This document shows, one piece after another, positions 5,695 through 9,907 of a stretch of DNA of 9,907 bases. The stretch's first letter is position 1. The number at the start of each line of letters is the position of its first letter. Below the pieces are notes generated by a model that worked only from the letters and a program-made list of their open reading frames with translations, made no database searches and was not told where the DNA came from. This DNA comes from Candidatus Pollutiaquabacter sp. GTDB taxonomy: Bacteria > Bacteroidota > Bacteroidia > AKYH767-A > 2013-40CM-41-45. Location of the stretch: the NCBI GenBank assembly GCA_903854075.1, contig CAINVI010000126.1, positions 1 to 9,907 on the forward strand. Direction: 5' to 3'. The translations under genes and the position numbers were made by a program.

Positions 5695-6975
5695 TTAGGT
5701 CAAAATTCCTGCAATCGTAGCGGAAAGGTAAGAAGCCAGTGTTCCACAAATCAAGGCCGTAAATCCAAGCTTTGCCAGCTCGCTGCGGCGAGACGGCGCC
5801 AATTCACCAATACCTCCCACTTGAATGGCAATAGAACTGAAATTAGCGAATCCGCAGCAGGCTATGGATACAATAGTCAATGTTTTGGGAGACAATGCAC
5901 CGGCAGCAATCATCGCCGACAAATCGCTGTAGGCTACAAATTCATTCACGGCAAGTTTGGTTCCCAGGAGCTGTCCAGCCATATGAATATCCTGTGTAGG
6001 CACTCCCATCGTCCAGGCAAAGAGGGAAAAGATAGAGCCAAGTATTTCTTTCAAACTCAACTGCTGAAGATTAATTCCTAGAAACGTTCCATAATCGGTC
6101 ACGTTTACAATAAGCATTCCGAACTTACCCAGCAGAAAATCGACCAGCGCAATCAATGCAATGACACCGATAAGCATAGCAATCACATTGAGAGAAATCT
6201 TCAAACCATCGGCTGCACCGTGTGAAATCGCATCCATCAGTCCGCTATGCGCTTTTTTAACTTCCAGCTGAACGTTGCCTTTTGTATTGGATACTTCCTT
6301 CTCCGGCAATACAATTTTCGAAATAACGAGTGCCGCCGGTGCGGCCATGATACTGGCAGCCAAGAGCAGATTAGCAGGAACACCCATGGAAATATAAACG
6401 GCCATCACGCCTCCGGCGATACACGCCATAGAACCGGCCATAGATGCTAACAGTTCAGAGCGCGTCATGGTAGACAAGTAGGGCTTAATCATAATTTGTG
6501 CTTCTACCTGACCAACAAAAGCAGAAGCAACATTGGAAAGTGCTTCGGCCCCGCTCACATTCATCAGCTTCAACATAAGTTTGGCGAAAAAAGCGACAAT
6601 ACGTTGCATCAATCCAATATGATATGCAATACTCACCAGTACTGCCACAAAGATGATGGTCGGCATAATCTTAAACATGAAAACGAAGCTGTTTCCCGGT
6701 CCCATTACTTTATCGAGCAGTTCCTGATTGACGATAAAACCAAAAACAAATGCAGCACCCTTGTCAGAAAATTCAAGCAGTTTGGTTATCCAGGCTCCGA
6801 GCGTACCGAAGATGGACTGACCGAGCGAAGTTTTAAGGATAAAGATGGCTAAGCCCAATTGCAGTGCGAGACCGCTCAACACCAGCCGGAGATTAATAGC
6901 CTTTCGATCTTTTGACATAAGAACGGCTAGGCCGAGGATGACCACCAGTCCGATTAATCCTGTAAATCTGTCCAT
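5695..6975 (-). CDS. Concentrative nucleoside transporter (CNT/NupC family)
   Basis: This 426-residue inner-membrane protein imports nucleosides with Na+ or H+. It has many hydrophobic segments and the family's signature regions: the hairpin-1 motif FVGQVEAQIMIKPYL (153-167), NEFVAY (344-349) and GFANFSSIAIQVGGIGELAP (375-394). By alignment with the Vibrio cholerae transporter, Gln156, Glu158, Glu345, Asn378 and Ser381 match its nucleoside-contacting residues, while Val157 replaces a threonine near the base. Substrate preference cannot be read with certainty. It is the first gene of the operon with thyA and folA, which points to a pyrimidine nucleoside or deoxynucleoside role. ATG 6975 is preferred because the first helix (IGLVVILGLAVLM) follows directly after a short polar start. 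The predicted operon has a terminator just upstream and only a weak promoter candidate. Confidence 0.92.
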   Translation of the reverse strand: MDRFTGLIGLVVILGLAVLMSKDRKAINLRLVLSGLALQLGLAIFILKTSLGQSIFGTLGAWITKLLEFSDKGAAFVFGFIVNQELLDKVMGPGNSFVFMFKIMPTIIFVAVLVSIAYHIGLMQRIVAFFAKLMLKLMNVSGAEALSNVASAFVGQVEAQIMIKPYLSTMTRSELLASMAGSMACIAGGVMAVYISMGVPANLLLAASIMAAPAALVISKIVLPEKEVSNTKGNVQLEVKKAHSGLMDAISHGAADGLKISLNVIAMLIGVIALIALVDFLLGKFGMLIVNVTDYGTFLGINLQQLSLKEILGSIFSLFAWTMGVPTQDIHMAGQLLGTKLAVNEFVAYSDLSAMIAAGALSPKTLTIVSIACCGFANFSSIAIQVGGIGELAPSRRSELAKLGFTALICGTLASYLSATIAGILT

Positions 6976-7017
6976 AGTTGCTGTATTTCGTGTTACTTGT
7001 TTAGCACCACATTTTAC

Positions 7018-7025
7018 GAAAATTA
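7018..7025 (-). promoter_or_regulatory. Weak -7 candidate for the transporter-thyA-folA operon
   Basis: On the minus strand the bases read TAATTTTC, which matches TAnnTTTG except for the last base. It lies 42 nt upstream of the transporter start codon, downstream of the terminator at 7050-7072, as an operon promoter should be. No -33 box is convincing, so this is a position guess more than a firm call. Confidence 0.25.
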
Positions 7026-7049
7026 TTTAAGCCCTACGTAAAAGTGAAT

Positions 7050-7072
7050 AAAAAAGCCCTGCACTGCAGGGC
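7050..7072 (-). terminator. Intrinsic terminator downstream of the bifunctional-nuclease gene
   Basis: Read on the minus strand, GCCCTG and CAGGGC form a stem (7056-7072 with a 5-nt loop; the complementarity continues nearly to the centre) followed by a run of six T (7050-7055). It begins 27 nt after the stop codon of the DUF151 gene and ends that transcript before the transporter operon. The A/T flank is on one side only, so it acts mainly on the minus strand. Confidence 0.85.
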
Positions 7073-7099
7073 CAGGAAGGTGAAGTAGTCAGCGGCTAA

Positions 7100-7723
7100 T
7101 CAGTCAGCCTTATCTTTTCGCTTACTCAGTTCATCTCTAATTTTTCCGGCACGCTCGTACGCTTCCTCCTCAATAGCCCGCTTCAACATGTCGTTCAATT
7201 CTTCGGTGCTTGCTGCAGCGAGCTCATTTTCTACCCGCTTTCCGGTTGGCGCAGTCGTGGTGGACGGAATCCGCTTTTCCATGATTTCCTCAGCGCCTTC
7301 CACGGCGGCATTTTCATCCATGACGATGCCTGCCTGAGAAAGAATGAATTCGTAGGTGGAAATACGACAACCAAAGCGAACGGCCAATGCGATAGCATCG
7401 CTGGTACGCGCATCTATTTCTTCTTTTTTACTGCCGTTCGAACAAATTAGACGAGCATAGAAAGTGCCTTCCAGCAAGTTGTAAATCACTACTTCTTCCA
7501 GCTCGATGGAAAATGCATCAGCCATCGACTTGAACAAATCGTGCGTCAACGGTCGTGTAGGCGACATGTTTTCCAATTCAATAGCAATGGCTTGCGCCTC
7601 AAAAGCTCCAATGATTATCGGGAGCCGGCGTTTACCATTCTCTTCGCCCAAAACAAGTGCGTAAGCGCCGGACTGTGTCTGGCTGTAGGATAAACCGATG
7701 ATTTCGAGATTAATCTTCTTCAT
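7100..7723 (-). CDS. Bifunctional nuclease family protein (DUF151/BFN) with C-terminal UVR motif
   Basis: This 207-residue protein, probably cytoplasmic, has an N-terminal BFN domain (about 1-140). The family-typical stretches are RRLPIIIGAFEAQAIAIELE (32-51), RPLTHDL (57-63), LLEGTFYARL (83-92) and IDARTSDAIALAVR (103-116). After a low-complexity linker (about 140-172) comes a UVR motif at 174-203 (LNDMLKRAIEEEAYERAGKIRDEL), the helical hairpin known from UvrB and UvrC. Proteins of this family were described with DNase/RNase activity in plants, but the bacterial function is poorly known, so the name is by family only. It lies 75 nt downstream of etfA, has its own -7 box candidate, and is followed by a clear terminator. 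It may be read both from its own promoter and through from etfBA. Confidence 0.9.
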   Translation of the reverse strand: MKKINLEIIGLSYSQTQSGAYALVLGEENGKRRLPIIIGAFEAQAIAIELENMSPTRPLTHDLFKSMADAFSIELEEVVIYNLLEGTFYARLICSNGSKKEEIDARTSDAIALAVRFGCRISTYEFILSQAGIVMDENAAVEGAEEIMEKRIPSTTTAPTGKRVENELAAASTEELNDMLKRAIEEEAYERAGKIRDELSKRKDKAD

Positions 7724-7763
7724 GCAGTACGCCGTTAAATCCGGCTGTATTGGCCCGAATATA

Positions 7764-7771
7764 CAAAGTTA
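7764..7771 (-). promoter_or_regulatory. Putative -7 element of the bifunctional-nuclease gene
   Basis: The minus strand reads TAACTTTG, an exact TAnnTTTG match, 40 nt upstream of the ATG at 7723 and between the etfA stop and this gene. No TTG at the right -33 distance is visible. No terminator is seen between etfA and this site, so read-through from etfBA remains possible. Confidence 0.45.
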
Positions 7772-7798
7772 AACGGGCGGGGATATGATTAAATTCAG

Positions 7799-8776
7799 TT
7801 AGTTCTGACTGGCCTTGAAAGTTTTGGCGGCCGAAAGGAGGCGCGGGACGATTTCGAACGCATCCCCAACGATTCCGTAGTCCGCCGCTTTAAAGAAAGG
7901 CGCTTCAGGATCCTTATTGACCACTACGATGACCTTAGAGGCGCTTACACCGGCCAAGTGCTGAATAGCACCGGAAATACCGACAGCGATGTACAGGTTC
8001 GGAGATATCGCGATACCGGTTTGTCCGACGTGTTCAGAATGCGGACGCCATCCGGCATCTGACACCGGTTTACTGCAGGCTGTCGCTGCACCAAGTACGT
8101 CAGCCAATTCTTCGATCATGCCCCAGTTCTCCGGACCTTTCAAGCCGCGGCCGGCCGAAACGACCAACTCCGCTTCCGGCAATGCCACCTTATCGGTTGA
8201 CCGAACCGTTTCGCGAATCTTCATCGCAGTGTCGGCAGGAGTCAGCTGCGGCGAGAAAGAACTGACAGCTCCGGCTCCCGCCTGCTCCACTACTTTATAA
8301 GAGTTAGGCAGCATGCTGATCACTTTTACATCGGAGATCAATTCGACAAACGAATACGCTTTACCGGAGTAGGCATTTTTCTTCACGACAAATCCGTTGG
8401 TCATCTGAGGCAGATCGATGACATTTTCGGCCAGACCGGCTCCGAGTTTTATAGCTACACGCGGTGCAATTGATTTGCCGGAAAAACTAGCAGACAACAC
8501 AACAACCTTAGCCTGCTCGGCCTGTGCAGCTTGTGCAATGGCTGAAGCAAACGGCTGTACGTTCATAGATTGGAAGGCATCACCTTCCACCTTGAGGATT
8601 TTAGCAGCACCGTACGCGGCGAGTTTCGCGAGCTCATCGTCTGCTACCTGACCGATGGAAATTACGGCCAACGGCAACTGCTGCTCACGCGCAATCGCGG
8701 CACCGAAGGAGACAATTTCAAACGCCGATTTTTTAAATTTTCCCTGCAGATTTTCTGCAAAAACTAAGACAGACAT
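7799..8776 (-). CDS. etfA: Electron transfer flavoprotein, alpha subunit
   Basis: This 325-residue protein is the FAD-carrying subunit of the cytoplasmic ETF heterodimer, which takes electrons from dehydrogenases such as acyl-CoA dehydrogenases and passes them to the quinone pool. The N-terminal domain (about 1-190) is an alpha/beta fold beginning MSVLVFAEN. The C-terminal FAD domain shows GRGLKGPENW (209-218), DAGWRPHSEHVGQTG (240-254), LYIAVGISGAIQH (261-273), the NKDP turn (287-290) and ADYGIVGD (298-305). In the ACSKPVSDAGW segment Lys236 occupies the place where many family members, including human ETF, have an Arg near the flavin. The gene follows etfB by 41 nt in the same direction. 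No partner dehydrogenase or ETF:quinone oxidoreductase gene is in the window. Confidence 0.96.
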   Translation of the reverse strand: MSVLVFAENLQGKFKKSAFEIVSFGAAIAREQQLPLAVISIGQVADDELAKLAAYGAAKILKVEGDAFQSMNVQPFASAIAQAAQAEQAKVVVLSASFSGKSIAPRVAIKLGAGLAENVIDLPQMTNGFVVKKNAYSGKAYSFVELISDVKVISMLPNSYKVVEQAGAGAVSSFSPQLTPADTAMKIRETVRSTDKVALPEAELVVSAGRGLKGPENWGMIEELADVLGAATACSKPVSDAGWRPHSEHVGQTGIAISPNLYIAVGISGAIQHLAGVSASKVIVVVNKDPEAPFFKAADYGIVGDAFEIVPRLLSAAKTFKASQN

Positions 8777-8817
8777 GGTAGATATTTTTCAGGCAATTTT
8801 GCCGGTGAATACTATTA

Positions 8818-9552
8818 TTAGATCACTTTTTTCTCTTCACGGATAATCTGGAAAAGTTTTTCCGCATCATCCGCAGAAATCATTTTTACTGCACTGCGTG
8901 CTGCCGGCTTATCGTAGGATTGATGACGCGTAAGTTGCGGCACTTCGACAGGTTCAATGACTGATAATGGCTTGGTACGGGCTGACATGATTCCCCGCAT
9001 ATTCGGAATCTTCCACTCGGCCATTCCTTCCGAGGCACCAGCCACAAACGGCAAGGGAACCTCCACCACTTCTTTGCCGCCTTCAATCTCACAGTCAAGC
9101 ACAGCGGTGCTACCTTCAACATTCAGACTTTTGGCAAAAAGCACACAAGGAATACCGAGTAATTCAGCTACCATCGTTGGAACAGCAGAACCGTTATGAT
9201 CGGCAGATTCGCGTCCGCACAAGATGATGTCAAAAGGATTGTTTTTGACGTAGGCCGCAATCTGGCTGGCAACAAAAAAACTGTCACGAGGCTGCGCATT
9301 CACCCGGACAGCATCGGTAGCACCGATGGCAAGGGCCTTGCGGATAGTTGGTTCCGTAGCAGCATCACCGATATTGATGACCGTCACCTGTCCGCCACCC
9401 GCCGTCAGGTCCACGGCGCGGGACAATGCAATTTCATCGTAAGGATTGAGAATAAACGTGACGCCGGCTGCAACGAACTCCTTGTTATCCGGAGTAAAAT
9501 TGATCTTTGCCGTAGTGTCGGGAACGTTGGAAATGCAAACAAGTATTTTCAT
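8818..9552 (-). CDS. etfB: Electron transfer flavoprotein, beta subunit
   Basis: This 244-residue partner of EtfA supports the flavin domain and typically binds AMP (or a second FAD in bifurcating types). Visible family features are MKILVCISNVPDT (1-13), NPYDEIALSRAVDL (36-49), the nucleotide-site region CGRESADHNGSAVPTMVAEL (112-131) and the beta-signature region EGGKEVVEVPLPFVA (157-171), followed by IPNMRGIMSARTKPL (182-196). Where many relatives have an Arg or Lys just before the signature's acidic residue, this one reads DCE (153-155). I cannot tell bifurcating from simple ETF securely; the lack of fix-type neighbours favours a simple ETF. It is the first gene of etfBA, and it is transcribed away from the TPR gene on its upstream side. 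Confidence 0.95.
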   Translation of the reverse strand: MKILVCISNVPDTTAKINFTPDNKEFVAAGVTFILNPYDEIALSRAVDLTAGGGQVTVINIGDAATEPTIRKALAIGATDAVRVNAQPRDSFFVASQIAAYVKNNPFDIILCGRESADHNGSAVPTMVAELLGIPCVLFAKSLNVEGSTAVLDCEIEGGKEVVEVPLPFVAGASEGMAEWKIPNMRGIMSARTKPLSVIEPVEVPQLTRHQSYDKPAARSAVKMISADDAEKLFQIIREEKKVI

Positions 9553-9597
9553 GGAGTCTAGATTCGTTGTTGCGGAGAGGATCAGTTAAAATATCCC

Positions 9598-9628
9598 TTG
9601 CAAACTTTGACGGATTAGAGTTGTTTTG
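9598..9628 (+). promoter_or_regulatory. Possible promoter of the TPR gene
   Basis: TTG at 9598-9600, a 20-nt spacer and TTGTTTTG at 9621-9628 (one mismatch to TAnnTTTG) stand 38 nt upstream of the ATG at 9667. It overlaps the leader of the divergent etfB, so the two promoters would be interlocked. Confidence 0.3.
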
Positions 9629-9634
9629 AAGGCG

Positions 9635-9642
9635 CGAAGATA
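9635..9642 (-). promoter_or_regulatory. Putative -7 element of the etfBA promoter
   Basis: The minus strand reads TATCTTCG, one mismatch from TAnnTTTG, 82 nt upstream of the etfB ATG. The sequence just upstream on that strand is a T-run and then the start of the TPR gene. No clear -33 box is present. Confidence 0.35.
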
Positions 9643-9666
9643 CATAAAAACCGCCCTTTTTTTACC

Positions 9667-9907
9667 ATGTCCAATCACCGTATACATCAGTTAAAAGAAT
9701 TCCTCCGGGAAGATCCCGACGATGCGTTTTCCGCCTATGCACTGGCATTGGAATACCTAAAAATGAATGACTTGCCGTTGGCTGAAGCTACACTGACCGA
9801 ACTTGTTGAACAGCAGCCGGATTACCTGGCTTCCTACTACCAGCTGGGCAAAGTACTGGAGGTCATGGGTCGACCGGAGGACGCAATCGCCGTATTTAAA
9901 AAAGGGA
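9667..9907 (+). CDS. Small tetratricopeptide-repeat protein, N-terminal part (runs off the right edge)
   Basis: The first 80 residues are visible and stay open to the window end. They are all helical and fit about two TPR units: residues of roughly 18-50 (AFSAYALALEYLKMNDLPLA then ATLTELVEQQP) and 51-80 (DYLASYYQLGKVLEVMGRPE then DAIAVFKKG). The repeat pattern is seen in Tyr/Ala/Leu at the packing positions, Pro at the unit ends (P51) and the final DAIAVFKKG. There is no signal peptide, so it should be cytoplasmic. TPR proteins are scaffolds for protein-protein contacts; no specific partner can be named. It is divergent from etfB. Confidence 0.82.
   Translation, partial: MSNHRIHQLKEFLREDPDDAFSAYALALEYLKMNDLPLAEATLTELVEQQPDYLASYYQLGKVLEVMGRPEDAIAVFKKG

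Noticed and set aside
5821..6852. Several plus-strand open frames opposite the nucleoside transporter
   Set aside because: They are rich in Arg, His, Asn and Cys, as expected from the antisense of hydrophobic codons. The CNT reading frame is clearly the true one.
8779..8817. Short inverted repeat (GGCAA/TTGCC) in the etfB-etfA gap as a terminator
   Set aside because: The stem is only 5 bp with almost no loop, and the T-rich stretch is not directly adjacent. The two subunits are expected to be co-transcribed.

Overview
The window looks like chromosomal DNA of a member of the Bacteroidota. The evidence is a type IX secretion (T9SS) C-terminal sorting domain, promoters of the Bacteroidota type (TTTG/TTG, 19-20 nt, TAnnTTTG), A-rich leaders without clear Shine-Dalgarno sites, and protein sequences that read as Bacteroidota versions of their families. 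I cannot fix the genus. There are no RNA genes, insertion sequences, CRISPR arrays or phage genes that I can see. Eight genes are complete or nearly so, and one gene is cut at each edge.

Layout. 1-740 (minus) is the N-terminal part of the ribosome-associated GTPase TypA/BipA, in strikingly AT-rich DNA. After a 229-nt divergent promoter region, 970-3426 (plus) encodes a membrane-embedded, ion-pumping pyrophosphatase (HppA) that carries an unusual C-terminal tail of about 98 residues, rich in Cys and Met. A strong intrinsic terminator ends it. 3564-4385 (plus) is a small secreted protein with a T9SS sorting domain. Its stop codon directly abuts that of folA, which is the last gene of a minus-strand operon: nucleoside transporter (5695-6975), thymidylate synthase thyA (4877-5671) and dihydrofolate reductase folA (4386-4871). 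A terminator at 7050-7072 separates this operon from the next minus-strand genes: a bifunctional-nuclease-family (DUF151) protein with a UVR motif (7100-7723), etfA (7799-8776) and etfB (8818-9552). A divergent TPR-protein gene begins at 9667 and runs off the right edge.

How the genes work together. The transporter, thyA and folA form a coherent pyrimidine-nucleotide unit: nucleoside uptake, dUMP to dTMP, and recycling of the dihydrofolate that ThyA produces. EtfB and EtfA are the two subunits of one electron-carrying flavoprotein. HppA uses pyrophosphate, a by-product of nucleotide and macromolecule synthesis, to energise the membrane.

The most unusual object is the HppA tail. It has 13 Cys, 15 Met and 4 His in 98 residues, shows a weak 29-residue internal repeat, and is predicted to face the periplasm. 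The rest of the window is mostly ordinary housekeeping content. The abrupt composition change at typA and the zero-gap convergent gene pair are the other points worth a look.
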